Origin: an uncultured Flammeovirgaceae bacterium
Lineage (GTDB): Bacteria; Bacteroidota; Bacteroidia; Cytophagales; Cyclobacteriaceae
DNA length: 37,234 nucleotides
Direction: 5' to 3'
Assembly: GCA_937884755.1 (NCBI GenBank)
Contig: CAKZYJ010000055.1
Coordinates: 1-37,234, forward strand
Shown in pieces: positions 9,198 to 17,899 of the stretch. The notes under the pieces were generated by a model. It was not told the DNA's origin. It made no database searches and worked only from the letters and a program-made list of their open reading frames with translations. Every line of letters starts with the position of its first letter. The first letter of the stretch is position 1. A program made the position numbers and the translations under genes.

Positions 9198-9455
9198 TAG
9201 CTACTTTATTGATAGATTGATGTAAGGTTTAGGGAATAGTTATTGACGGCTGATTAGACTGGTTTTTTGTACAAAAGCTATTTTTCGCCTATTTTCTAGG
9301 TTTGTCATTTCCGTGTCTTAGCTCTGTCGATCCTGTGTCTAAACCCTGACTTTGGGTTTTTGTACATTTTTGGGAAATGGCTCAAGTAATAGATTAACTA
9401 TTGACTGTCAGATTAGATCAAATTAGAGGTAAGATTTTATGTTCTCTATGAGGTA

Positions 9456-10058
9456 ATGGGAAAGGTACTACTGATTGGCGGTTCTTCACATAGTGGAAAA
9501 AGTACCTTAGCGACTGAATTAGGTTTAAGAACAGGGAGTAGAGTAATTGCTACCGATAGCTTGGCCCGGCATCCGGGTAGGCCTTGGCGAGAGCATCCGA
9601 ATTCAATTCCGGAGCATGTGCGGGCTCATTACGCTACTCTTACCGTAGATGAGTTGATTGAAGATGTATTAAAGCACTATAAAAAACTGTGGCCTCGAGT
9701 CGCTCAATTGATTCTTGCTCAACTCAGTAATGCAGATTCTGAACGGTTGATTATTGAAGGTGCAGCTCTCTGGCCGGATTGGGTAAGTACATTAGTGCAA
9801 GAAGGAATAACTAAGGTATGGCTTACCACTACTGATGAGGTGTTTCAACAACGTATCTACCAATCTGCTAACTACTTTAAAAAATCACTTCCGGAACAAG
9901 TACTTATTGATAAGTTTTTGGCCCGAACGCTTCAGTTTAATACACTTATGATGCAACAAGTTTTTAAACATAACCTACCAAGTATACAGGTGCAAGAGTT
10001 TCCCAGCCCATCTTCTTTAGCAGACAGGTTGTTAACAAATGAAATTGATAAACGGTAA
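9456..10058 (+). CDS. P-loop NTPase, kinase-like, function unknown
   Basis: 200 residues with a textbook Walker A motif GGSSHSGKST at 8-17. ATDSLARHPGRPW follows at the place where small-molecule kinases keep their substrate aspartate, and LIIEGAALWPDWV could be a Walker B-like strand. The size and layout resemble nucleoside or 2-phosphoglycerate-type kinases, but no specific substrate motif is clear. The last 20 bp overlap the start of the next gene as drawn, suggesting co-translation with that unrecognised protein. Substrate unknown. Confidence 0.75.
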   Translation: MGKVLLIGGSSHSGKSTLATELGLRTGSRVIATDSLARHPGRPWREHPNSIPEHVRAHYATLTVDELIEDVLKHYKKLWPRVAQLILAQLSNADSERLIIEGAALWPDWVSTLVQEGITKVWLTTTDEVFQQRIYQSANYFKKSLPEQVLIDKFLARTLQFNTLMMQQVFKHNLPSIQVQEFPSPSSLADRLLTNEIDKR

Positions 10059-11322
10059 TGAGTACACAATGCAATTAATATATCCAGGAAAATTTGAGGT
10101 AAAAGTTCAAATCCTTTCTCAACAGCAGTTGACAAAAATCATAGAGAATAAAAATGGGATAGTCAGTAAGGACTATCACAAAGAGCTAACCGCGCGAACC
10201 TATCAATTAGAGTCAGGTCAACTAATAGTTAAGTTTTATGATCGACAAGGAGTACTAGTGAATAACATAGGCGATTTTCAAAAACTTCAGGCAGTAAAAT
10301 TTATTAAAAATCAGGTAAGCTATCTTCATCCACGCATCTCGTATTATTTTCAACTTGATAAGGATGAAGCTAGCAGATTAATTGATGAGTTTGAAGGAAA
10401 ACACCTAAAAGAATATAAGCCTGAATATGAGGATTGCTCTCAGTTTATCGTTCATCAGCTAAACAGCAATCAGGTAATTATTCGGTATGAGGATAGGGCG
10501 TATCTATATGAAGACCTAGAAGCGCTGGCTTTTGATAATAGTGAGGTACTTAATATTCACTATCCTGATAACTATAGTTCAGGAAGGGCTGAGTTTATTA
10601 AAGGAGGGTTGCCCAAAGCCTTTAATATCAATAGCTATCATATCTATCCCAATGAAGCAAGAGAATTGATCAAGAAACATGGTTTAACGATCGCTGCTAG
10701 CGATATTGAATATAGTAGTTCTTCAAAAAGTATTCTCTACCAATCCTCAGAAGGGTACTACATTTTAATGACAGATTTTAATCAATTTAATAGAGGGGGA
10801 ACTGATAAAATAGGGATTGGAACTGCATACATATTCCCAACTATCGAGGATTTTAATGCACGATACAAAGAAGCTCTTAATTGGAGAAAAGAAATTGAAT
10901 CACATTCAGAATGGGCGCATGGGGTACACATCTATCAAGATCTTTCGGATAAGTATGGCGAATCTTTTTCGGAACATACTTTTGAAGAAATTAATCAACT
11001 TCCGTCTATCTTAAATTTTGATCCCAATGAGTTAGCATTTACAGAGAGATGCGCATCAATTTTAAGTGAGTCAATAAAATGGAATTATGGTGGTGAGGAA
11101 TTTTTCAATAAGATGTTTCATCCAATTCTAGCTTACATTGGTGAATACAACAAACATGAGGGTAAAGGCGACTGGGATATGAGATTGGATCGGAAAGAAA
11201 AAGTTTGGAAGCCTCAATTTATTGACTCTGATGGAAAAGAAGTGTTTAGTACCCTCTATTTATACGATGCCTTTTATGAAGCTGAGTACGGAATTCCGAT
11301 GGTTGAGTATTATATTAAATAA
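10039..11322 (+). CDS. unrecognised protein with three internal repeats
   Basis: 427 residues, no signal peptide or membrane helix, AT-richer than its neighbours. I do not recognise the family. Three similar units can be seen: one at about 28-90 (QQLTKIIENKNGI ... IVKFYDRQGVLVNNIGDFQKL), one at about 111-170 (DEASRLIDEFEGKH ... VIIRYEDRAYLYEDLEAL) and one at about 206-280 (NEARELIKKHGLT ... YILMTDFNQFN ... YIFPTIEDFNARY). Each is a helix followed by beta-strands ending in an acidic DFxxL/DLEAL-like turn. A separate C-terminal domain follows (about 300-427), rich in aromatic and acidic residues. The start could be 10039 (overlapping the kinase-like gene) or ATG 10069. The composition recalls polymorphic-toxin immunity proteins, but this is only an impression. 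Confidence 0.7.
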   Translation: MKLINGNEYTMQLIYPGKFEVKVQILSQQQLTKIIENKNGIVSKDYHKELTARTYQLESGQLIVKFYDRQGVLVNNIGDFQKLQAVKFIKNQVSYLHPRISYYFQLDKDEASRLIDEFEGKHLKEYKPEYEDCSQFIVHQLNSNQVIIRYEDRAYLYEDLEALAFDNSEVLNIHYPDNYSSGRAEFIKGGLPKAFNINSYHIYPNEARELIKKHGLTIAASDIEYSSSSKSILYQSSEGYYILMTDFNQFNRGGTDKIGIGTAYIFPTIEDFNARYKEALNWRKEIESHSEWAHGVHIYQDLSDKYGESFSEHTFEEINQLPSILNFDPNELAFTERCASILSESIKWNYGGEEFFNKMFHPILAYIGEYNKHEGKGDWDMRLDRKEKVWKPQFIDSDGKEVFSTLYLYDAFYEAEYGIPMVEYYIK

Positions 11323-11368
11323 GATTTGAAAAGCAGGAATAGTCGCTAAAACCAGTAACTAGGTAACT

Positions 11369-12553
11369 TTATAGTAGAATCTCCTCAAAGGCAATTTCCT
11401 GGGCGGCAAGGACGAACATAGTGGCGGGTAAGCCCTGAGTGCGTTCAGATAGTTGTTCGTAGTAGGTCAGAAAGTTTTCAGTAGGCTCAGCTAGCCCTAA
11501 CATAATCAAGTCGGCGGATTGAGATTCCTGTTTTAACAAAGTCCAAAAGTTAGTCTGGTCGTTTACAATGACTTTATGCTGGAATGAAATCCGCATATTG
11601 GAAATAATCTGACTAAGATTGGCTTCCGCATCCTGAGCTGCCGCTTCGGTAGGCACCATCATTTTCACGGTTATTTCAACGGAATCCCATTCACGATCCT
11701 GACTAATCAGGTAAGCTAGTATCATCATCAGTGCTCCGTTTTTTCGTAACCCACCCCACCATACATCAATTTTTTGCTTCTTCTGAAAGCCATCTTTTTC
11801 ATCATCGCGAACTATTACCACATTGCGGCGAGCCTCATAAAACTGCTCTATCATACTACAGTAAGCACTATGGTGAGTCAGTTCGCGAGTATCACCCAGT
11901 ATGATCGTATTTGGCACTAGAGCACCAATGCCGTAGGTTTGAATAAGTCGTACTCCGGCACTGAAGGGGTCTTCATCGGAAGTGACCTTCACCAGAGATT
12001 CTACGCCTCGCTCTTCTAAGTATTCTCGAATATTAGCCTCCAGCGATTTGATCCGTTCGTAGGCAATATCCTCAGTTTTTAGTACCGTAGCTACGGTAAG
12101 TAGCGAGCTTCGCTGCACAATAGATCGGGCTAATTCTATCAAATGCCAGCGCTTGGTGGGGGCACCGGATAATACTAAAATATGAGGGCGCCAGTTCTTG
12201 GGGTCGGGGGTATGATCAATACGTAGCAGGGCGGTACGGGTCAAGGCCAGCCACATACCCCTACGGACATCGCCCCAGGTGGTTCTCAGCCCCCTCCGCT
12301 TCAACCACACGAAGGTTACGCCTACCAGAAGAATAGCGATGAGAGTAGCCAGAGGGTTGATGAGAAACATAACGGCAATACAGCCCAAGGCTCCCAGCAA
12401 TGAGAATATCCAGGGCGTACGGAAGCTAGGCCGGAATGAGGGGCTACCCAGTAGCCGGTCATCTCCGGCAGCTACATTTAGTACCCCATAGGTAGTAAGG
12501 AAGAACATAGTAAGTATAGGGGCAATCAGGGCCAGATCTCCCAGGATTAGCAT
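11369..12553 (-). CDS. SLC12-type cation-chloride cotransporter, C-terminal part of a split gene
   Basis: 394 residues continuing the transporter that begins at 13507. It opens with LILGDLALIAPILTMFFLTTYGVLN (membrane helix 10 of the fold), then two more helices (PWIFSLLGALGCIAVMFLI and LATLIAILLVGVTFVWLK). After that comes the cytosolic SLC12 C-terminal domain with HILVLSGAPTKRWHLIELA and the LVPNTIILGD motif. It is in the same frame as the N-terminal part, separated by one TAG codon and eight further codons. The ATG at 12553 may allow a separate product, but half of helix 9 is absent, so a working transporter is doubtful. See the finding on this locus. Confidence 0.8.
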   Translation of the reverse strand: MLILGDLALIAPILTMFFLTTYGVLNVAAGDDRLLGSPSFRPSFRTPWIFSLLGALGCIAVMFLINPLATLIAILLVGVTFVWLKRRGLRTTWGDVRRGMWLALTRTALLRIDHTPDPKNWRPHILVLSGAPTKRWHLIELARSIVQRSSLLTVATVLKTEDIAYERIKSLEANIREYLEERGVESLVKVTSDEDPFSAGVRLIQTYGIGALVPNTIILGDTRELTHHSAYCSMIEQFYEARRNVVIVRDDEKDGFQKKQKIDVWWGGLRKNGALMMILAYLISQDREWDSVEITVKMMVPTEAAAQDAEANLSQIISNMRISFQHKVIVNDQTNFWTLLKQESQSADLIMLGLAEPTENFLTYYEQLSERTQGLPATMFVLAAQEIAFEEILL

Positions 12554-12574
12554 CTTCAGTTTTCGAGGTTTTAC

Positions 12575-13507
12575 CTAGTCCTTGGCTATTGTCTGATGTA
12601 TACGAGGCGCCCCCAAAATACTGCCAACAGCACTGGATAGAGTTGCGCCCCAAACACCCAGAAGTATTCCATCGCCCCATAATGAAATCTTCCGCATAAT
12701 GAGTGGGTCTTCAATCAGGGTGGTAGCATCTACTCGCTGAGCTAGTATAATAGGCAAGGTCATGTAGACCAGGTACCCACAGCCTACGGCCAGAAAAGTA
12801 CCCTTGGGAATAGATTTAGCTGGGTCTTTTAAATCACCGGATAGATTGACTCCCGCCATTATGCCCGTAACCGCCGGGAAGAATACGGCAAACACCGGCC
12901 AGAAGCCCTCTCGAGTATCAGCCCGGTTAGTCCACAGATCGACATCCGTTTCTACTAATGGGCTACCAAACACCAACGATAATAGAGAGATAACAATAGC
13001 GGCTAGAATGAAGTACTGAGTACGGATGGTGGCCTCGGTTGAAAATAAGGCCAACAGGCCAATAGTCAGTGTTACTCCGCAACCTACCAGCTTCATATCT
13101 AGAAACGGAAATACGGCTACCAGGCTTTCGGCGAACCCGATTACATACAAAGCCACCGAAAGGGCCTGCGCGATGAATAGTGGAATTCCCACTGCTCCGC
13201 CTACTTCAATACCCAACGAACGGCTAATCATGTAATAGGCCCCGCCACCCTTTACCTGTGAGTCAGTAGCAATAGATGCAATGGAAAGGGCGGTGAGAAA
13301 TGTAATAGCGGTGGAAAGCGTGACAATGACCAGTGTACCTAGTAACCCAACATTTCCCACTACCCAACCAAAACGGAGATACATAATTACCCCAAGTATA
13401 GTAAGCAGTGAAGGGGTAAAGACTCCACCAAAAGTACCTAACTTTCCCGGTGAGGTGGCGTTGGCCGCTAGTTTCGCACTTTTAACATCATTTTCGGGTA
13501 GAGGCAT
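12575..13507 (-). CDS. SLC12-type cation-chloride cotransporter, N-terminal part of a split gene
   Basis: 310 residues with eight membrane helices of the APC fold. They start with GTFGGVFTPSLLTILGVIMYLRFGWVVG, the signature of Na-K-Cl/K-Cl cotransporter homologues, and include VKGGGAYYMISRSLG and AVTGIMAGVNLSGDLKDPAKSIPKGT. It ends at TAG after GAPRIHQTIAKD. In intact relatives this point is followed by about 30 residues (usually x-PxFLGKG...EPRxA) leading into helix 9. Here only 11 codons separate it from GDLALIAP, so some 18-20 codons appear lost in addition to the stop. The whole gene is probably a recent pseudogene of a potassium/chloride-coupled transporter. Confidence 0.82.
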   Translation of the reverse strand: MPLPENDVKSAKLAANATSPGKLGTFGGVFTPSLLTILGVIMYLRFGWVVGNVGLLGTLVIVTLSTAITFLTALSIASIATDSQVKGGGAYYMISRSLGIEVGGAVGIPLFIAQALSVALYVIGFAESLVAVFPFLDMKLVGCGVTLTIGLLALFSTEATIRTQYFILAAIVISLLSLVFGSPLVETDVDLWTNRADTREGFWPVFAVFFPAVTGIMAGVNLSGDLKDPAKSIPKGTFLAVGCGYLVYMTLPIILAQRVDATTLIEDPLIMRKISLWGDGILLGVWGATLSSAVGSILGAPRIHQTIAKD

Positions 13508-13904
13508 GGTAGTAAGGACAACCGAATAGTCTGGCAGTACATGTATTTTCTCGGAAGACGAAGTAATAACTTTCTGGGATATTCCCCAAAGAATTTACGC
13601 TTGGCAACTAGAGAATTTGAAGAGGAATAATCAAGTTAAGAGGTAACCTGTTTACAGACCGTTAGCTGCTAGAGAAAAAAATGTAAATAAAATGTTAGTG
13701 ATAATTATTGAAAAATTTACAATTCCTATGGAATTATAACAGACTTTTCGTATATTCAAGTGTACTCTAAAGGCTCTCGTTATGATTCCTTTAGTGATAC
13801 ATGTGCTCTCTTTTTTTACTACTTTACAACATTCCTATCCCAATCAAGGGACTTAAGGTCACGAAACTCTTCGTGGCCTTTTTGATTTTGAAGCTTATTC
13901 ACTT
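13508..13904. other. gene-free spacer with an orphan terminator
   Basis: There is no credible gene over nearly 400 bp between the divergent transporter gene and the convergent outer-membrane-protein gene. The stretch is AT-rich. It contains a strong plus-strand terminator at 13855-13883 with no annotated gene before it, and a possible 24-codon reading frame (13782-13856) running into the hairpin. The cotransporter promoter must lie in its left part, but I cannot place it with confidence. Confidence 0.5.
13855..13886 (+). terminator. rho-independent terminator without an assigned gene
   Basis: An 11-bp stem, AAGGTCACGAA (13855-13865) and TTCGTGGCCTT (13870-13880), has one G-T wobble, an ACTC loop and a T-run TTTTT (13879-13883). 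The T-run sits on the plus strand, whereas the adjacent gene at 13905 is on the minus strand and the one before 13508 is transcribed away. It therefore marks the end of an unannotated plus-strand transcript. Confidence 0.65.
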
Positions 13905-14531
13905 CTAGTTGAAAGAAAAGCTTCCGTATAATTGAGCGTAACGATTATAGTATCCGGAACCACTGCTATTTGGTGGACTATTGGGAATATTTGCTTCATC
14001 ATAGATATCTATAAAGCCCATATAGTAGCGAACTCCCATATCAATTTTTTCAGTCAGGTCAAAGCCAACTCCGGTATTTACTCCCAGATCAAAGCGTTGG
14101 TAAAAGATAACATCATTATTCGTTATTCGCCTTACCGAAGCCTGAGTTAAGTAAGCTACTTCTGGTCCTAGTTCAAAGAAGAAGCGCGAGTTGAGATTAT
14201 AACGGACTAGTGGTGAAAGTCCTACATACGATAGATCCACAAATTCATCGCTACTGTTGTTATCTCGTACTCTCATTCCTTTGTTGGTATATTGTAGGAG
14301 TGGCATCAATGCAAAACGCTCGTTGAAGGGAAACAATGCAGAGAAGCCGAATGTAATAGAGGGCTTCAGATCATAAAAGTCGTCGGTATAAACGATACTG
14401 GCTGTTTGCGAGGGATTTACTGCTACCACATCGGACAGGCCTACCCCCGCTTGTACCCCAAATTTGACTTGACTGTAAACAGAACAGAAAGAACCAAGCG
14501 AAAGAATTAATACCAGAATTCTTCGTAACAT
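13905..14531 (-). CDS. outer-membrane beta-barrel protein, PorT-like
   Basis: 208 residues with signal peptide MLRRILVLILSLGSFCSVYSQ, then alternating amphipathic strands: KFGVQAGVGLSDVVAV, ITFGFSALFPFNERFALMPLLQYTNKGM, LSPLVRYNLNSRFFFELGPEVAYL, and LGVNTGVGFDLTEKIDMGVRYYMGFIDI. It finishes at YAQLYGSFSFN with an aromatic C-terminus close to the end. This is the common Bacteroidota PorT/outer membrane protein beta-barrel family, an eight-strand barrel in the outer membrane. Function is not known for this member. It is transcribed towards the orphan terminator region. Confidence 0.82.
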   Translation of the reverse strand: MLRRILVLILSLGSFCSVYSQVKFGVQAGVGLSDVVAVNPSQTASIVYTDDFYDLKPSITFGFSALFPFNERFALMPLLQYTNKGMRVRDNNSSDEFVDLSYVGLSPLVRYNLNSRFFFELGPEVAYLTQASVRRITNNDVIFYQRFDLGVNTGVGFDLTEKIDMGVRYYMGFIDIYDEANIPNSPPNSSGSGYYNRYAQLYGSFSFN

Positions 14532-14690
14532 AGGTGTTGAGTTCAGTTAGTTAATTAACGACAACAGACGAAGGATATTCTAAGCATCATACAATTGCTC
14601 TTCTTTCAGTAAGTCCTGAGTAAATTTATCTTGACACGTTTAGTCCTTTAACCAAGCTTTTGTAACTTTCAGGTTCATAACTTAATCAAT

Positions 14691-15950
14691 ATGTCTACCA
14701 CAATTGAAAGCACGGTTGACTTTCAACCCATAAAGCAGGCTAGCCGGGATGCCCTTCGCCTTAGTAACGAAACTATTAATCAGGTACTACTGGCTGTAGC
14801 TGATGCAGCTGTGGCCAATACCGAAACTATGCTGGCTGAGAACCAGCGAGACCTGGATCGGATGGATCCGGCTAATCCGAAATACGATCGGCTAAGACTC
14901 ACGGCAGCTCGTATTGAAGCGATTGCTCAGGATATGCGGAATGTCGCCAGCTTACCTTCGCCATTGGGTAAAACTCTAGATGAAAAGATTCGCCCAAACG
15001 GCCTACGGTTAGTAAAAAAATCGGTTCCTTTGGGAGTGATAGGGGTGATCTACGAGGCCCGTCCTAATGTCACTTTTGATGTATTCTCGCTTTGCCTGAA
15101 GGCGGGGAATGTATCGGTGCTGAAGGGGGGGAGTGATGCTGAATATTCTAATTTAGCCATTGCAAATATTATTAAGAATGAGCTAGAAGTAGTGGGGGTT
15201 AACTCCCACTTAATGAACTTGTTGCCAGCTTCCCGTGAAGCAACGCACGAACTGCTCAATGCCGTTGATGCCGTAGACGTAATTATTCCCCGAGGCAGCC
15301 AGAATCTGATTGATTATGTACGGGAAAATGCCAAAGTGCCGGTGATAGAAACCGGAGCTGGTATCGTACACACTTACTTTGATATTAGTGGCGATCTGGA
15401 AAAAGGCCGTGACATTATTTTCAATGCTAAGACTCGCCGAGTGAGCGTTTGTAATGCATTAGACTGCCTGATTGTACACCAGGAGCGGCTGCAAGATTTA
15501 CCGGCACTGACGCAGGAATTAGCGAGTAAGCAGGTGAAAATCTATGCTGATGAACTGAGCTACACCATGCTATCGGGCGACTATCCTGATGAACTATTAC
15601 AACCGGCTTTTCCCGATCACTTCGGTACTGAATTTCTTTCTCACCGCATGGCAATTAAGACTGTCGCCAACTTAGATGAAGCGCTTGATCATATTGCTCA
15701 GTACAGTTCCAAGCACAGTGAAGCAGTGGTAGCCGAAGATGAAGCAGTGCTACAATCTTTTATGCAATCAGTAGATGCGGCAGCGGTGTACGCTAACACT
15801 TCTACTGCCTACACCGATGGAGCTGAATTTGGGATGGGGGCGGAGATTGGCATTAGCACGCAGAAACTGCACGCACGAGGACCGATGGCTCTGCCGGAAC
15901 TTACCAGCTACAAATGGCTAATTTACGGCGATGGTCAGGTGCGGGACTAA
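14691..15950 (+). CDS. proA: glutamate-5-semialdehyde dehydrogenase
   Basis: 419 residues, full length for ProA, which reduces glutamyl-5-phosphate with NADPH to glutamate semialdehyde in proline synthesis. Seen are [64 protein letters not shown], the catalytic cysteine in [14 protein letters not shown], and the C-terminal [27 protein letters not shown]. No proB (glutamate 5-kinase) lies beside it, although the two are usually linked. The 3' end overlaps the stop of the convergent MarR gene by 4 bp. Confidence 0.96.
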   Translation: MSTTIESTVDFQPIKQASRDALRLSNETINQVLLAVADAAVANTETMLAENQRDLDRMDPANPKYDRLRLTAARIEAIAQDMRNVASLPSPLGKTLDEKIRPNGLRLVKKSVPLGVIGVIYEARPNVTFDVFSLCLKAGNVSVLKGGSDAEYSNLAIANIIKNELEVVGVNSHLMNLLPASREATHELLNAVDAVDVIIPRGSQNLIDYVRENAKVPVIETGAGIVHTYFDISGDLEKGRDIIFNAKTRRVSVCNALDCLIVHQERLQDLPALTQELASKQVKIYADELSYTMLSGDYPDELLQPAFPDHFGTEFLSHRMAIKTVANLDEALDHIAQYSSKHSEAVVAEDEAVLQSFMQSVDAAAVYANTSTAYTDGAEFGMGAEIGISTQKLHARGPMALPELTSYKWLIYGDGQVRD

Positions 15951-16396
15951 CTTCTTAGCTTATCCAGCAACTCATTAAGCTGTTCTACCTCACAATCCGT
16001 CAACTGATTTTGGCTATTCAGAGCTTGATCAATTTGAGGAGAAACTATTTCAAGTAACTCTAATCCCTCCTTCGTAATCAAGATGTTGACCCGCCGACGA
16101 TTCTCCGGGCAAATCTCTCTGGTGACGTAACCGTTTAGGCGTAACTTTTCCACTAGGCGAGTGGCGTTAGACATGCGGTTCAGCATGCGTTCGGTGATAA
16201 GTTGCAATGGAGATGGTTTAGGATACTGTCCTTTGAGAATCCGAAGTACGTTAAATTGCTCTTCCGAAATACCGTACTTTTTGAATATAGGCAGGGAAGC
16301 GGCTGTAAGCCAGTTGGCAGTAAACTTAATGTTCAGTACTGCTTTATGAAATGGATCTTTGAATCTGGTTTGCTTTATTTCTTGCTCGATTTGCAT
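15947..16396 (-). CDS. MarR family transcriptional regulator
   Basis: 149 residues with the winged helix-turn-helix of Mar[76 protein letters not shown]. The basic wing residues (NRRRVNI) are intact. It is a dimeric DNA-binding regulator whose ligand and targets are unknown. It is convergent with proA (4-bp overlap of ends) and divergent from the carboxynorspermidine synthase gene with a 219-bp spacer between, so that gene is a possible target, but no operator palindrome stands out beyond the general inverted repeat. Confidence 0.88.
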   Translation of the reverse strand: MQIEQEIKQTRFKDPFHKAVLNIKFTANWLTAASLPIFKKYGISEEQFNVLRILKGQYPKPSPLQLITERMLNRMSNATRLVEKLRLNGYVTREICPENRRRVNILITKEGLELLEIVSPQIDQALNSQNQLTDCEVEQLNELLDKLRS

Positions 16397-16504
16397 AATG
16401 TAAAATCAATCAGTTGTAGGTACAACAATGATCGGGTAAAAAAGTTCTTCAATAAGTGCAAAAAGCGTTGGTCGTATCATTATTTCTAAAATCTGATTCT
16501 TTTC

Positions 16505-16512
16505 TACCTTTG
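16505..16512 (+). promoter_or_regulatory. possible -7 element of a Bacteroidota promoter
   Basis: TACCTTTG fits the Bacteroidota -7 consensus TAnnTTTG exactly. It lies about 100 bp before the carboxynorspermidine synthase start. I see no clear TTTG -33 box at the usual 17-23 bp spacing, so this is tentative. If it is used, the long inverted repeat at 16522-16602 would form the 5' untranslated leader. Confidence 0.3.
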
Positions 16513-16521
16513 CGGCTGGAT

Positions 16522-16602
16522 AACGAGTGAATGAGTGATTGATAGAATAGATACTAAGTGCTAATTCACCCATTCAATTAATCATTCATTTACTCAATCG
16601 TT
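16522..16602. repeat. long imperfect inverted repeat in the leader of the next gene
   Basis: Left arm AACGAGTGAATGAGTGATT (from 16522) and right arm 16577-16602 pair with three mismatches and a four-base gap. The arms consist of TGAATGA-like sequence similar to the inner arms of the mdh terminator at 8623-8685. The structure ends 13 bp before the start codon. Confidence 0.55.
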
Positions 16603-16615
16603 CAAGAATCTTTTT

Positions 16616-17839
16616 ATGAGCAAAGTTTTAATTATTGGAGCCGGAGGAGTAGGCAATGTGGTGACCCATAAATGCGCCGAGGTATCGTCGGTGTTTACCG
16701 AAATAATGCTAGCCAGCCGAACTAAAGCCAAGTGCGATCAGATTGCGGAGCGCGTGAAAGAGAAGTTTCCTGATGCTCCGATCCAGACCGCCCAATTGGA
16801 TGCCGATGTAGTGCCGGATATTGTACAGTTGATAGAACAGTTTGGGCCGGCCTTAGTGATCAATGTGGCTTTGCCTTACCAAGATCTAACCATTATGGAT
16901 GCCTGCCTGGCAACCAAGGTGCATTATTTGGACACGGCCAATTACGAGCCTCGCGATGTGGCCAAGTTTGAGTATAAATGGCAATGGGCTTACCGCGAGA
17001 GGTTTGAAAAGGCAGGCATCATGGCACTACTGGGCTGCGGCTTTGATCCTGGCGTAACTGGTGTATTTACCGCCCACGCCCAAAAGCATCATTTTGATGA
17101 AATCCACTACCTGGATATTGTAGACTGTAACGCGGGCGACCACGGAAAAGCTTTTGCCACCAATTTTAATCCTGAAATAAATATCCGGGAGATAACCCAG
17201 AACGGGCGTCACTGGGAAAAAGGGGAGTGGATAGAAACTGAGCCGCTGGAGATTCATCAGCCGGTGAACTATCCCGAGATTGGTGAAATGGAATCTTACT
17301 TATTATACCACGAGGAATTGGAATCGCTAACCCAGAATATTCCCCACCTGAAGCGAGCCCGGTTCTGGATGACTTTCTCCCCTCAGTATATTACCCACCT
17401 GCGGGTATTGGAAAACGTGGGTATGACTCGCATTGATCCGGTTAAATTCAACGGACAAGATATTATTCCGCTGGAGTTTTTGAAGGCAGTGCTGCCCGAA
17501 CCGGCCTCGCTGGGAGAGGGCTATCAGGGACAGACCTCCATTGGCTGCCAGATTAAGGGATTGAAAGACGGTAAAGAGAAAACCTACTACGTATATAATA
17601 ACTGCGACCACGCCAAGACGTATCGTGAAGTAGGCGCCCAAGCCGTTTCTTATACCACCGGCGTTCCCGCCATGATCGGTGCCATGCTGATGTTGACCGA
17701 CCAGTGGATGCGCCCCGGAGTGTACAATGTAGAAGAGTTTAATCCCGATCCGTTTATGGAAGCTCTCAATCAGTACGGTTTGCTCTGGCACGAGAAAGTG
17801 AACGAACCGTTGGCATTTGAGTATCCGGAAGGGGAGTAG
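16616..17839 (+). CDS. carboxynorspermidine synthase (saccharopine dehydrogenase family)
   Basis: 407 residues. The N-terminal NAD(P)-binding motif GAGGVG (8-13) is followed by NVVTHKCAEVSSVFTEIMLASRTKAKCDQIA. Later come INVALPYQDLTIMDACLATKVHYLDTANYE, LLGCGFDPGVTGVFTAHA and VDCNAGDHGKAFATNFNPEINIREI. These features place it in the LYS9-like branch that condenses aspartate semialdehyde with a diamine to give carboxy(nor)spermidine, the alternative polyamine route of many Bacteroidota. The partner carboxynorspermidine decarboxylase (NspC) is not in the window. True saccharopine dehydrogenase activity is the less likely alternative. Confidence 0.87.
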   Translation: MSKVLIIGAGGVGNVVTHKCAEVSSVFTEIMLASRTKAKCDQIAERVKEKFPDAPIQTAQLDADVVPDIVQLIEQFGPALVINVALPYQDLTIMDACLATKVHYLDTANYEPRDVAKFEYKWQWAYRERFEKAGIMALLGCGFDPGVTGVFTAHAQKHHFDEIHYLDIVDCNAGDHGKAFATNFNPEINIREITQNGRHWEKGEWIETEPLEIHQPVNYPEIGEMESYLLYHEELESLTQNIPHLKRARFWMTFSPQYITHLRVLENVGMTRIDPVKFNGQDIIPLEFLKAVLPEPASLGEGYQGQTSIGCQIKGLKDGKEKTYYVYNNCDHAKTYREVGAQAVSYTTGVPAMIGAMLMLTDQWMRPGVYNVEEFNPDPFMEALNQYGLLWHEKVNEPLAFEYPEGE

Positions 17840-17899
17840 GTTGAAAAGAATAGTGGTTTGCCGTATGCTTGTGAGTTAATGTATTAACCTACCCTTTTC

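Noticed and set aside
12459-12680. Separate small gene bridging the two cotransporter parts
   Set aside because: It is the +1 frame across the junction. Most of it is a shadow of the transporter, though ten residues of it may be a remnant of the lost loop.
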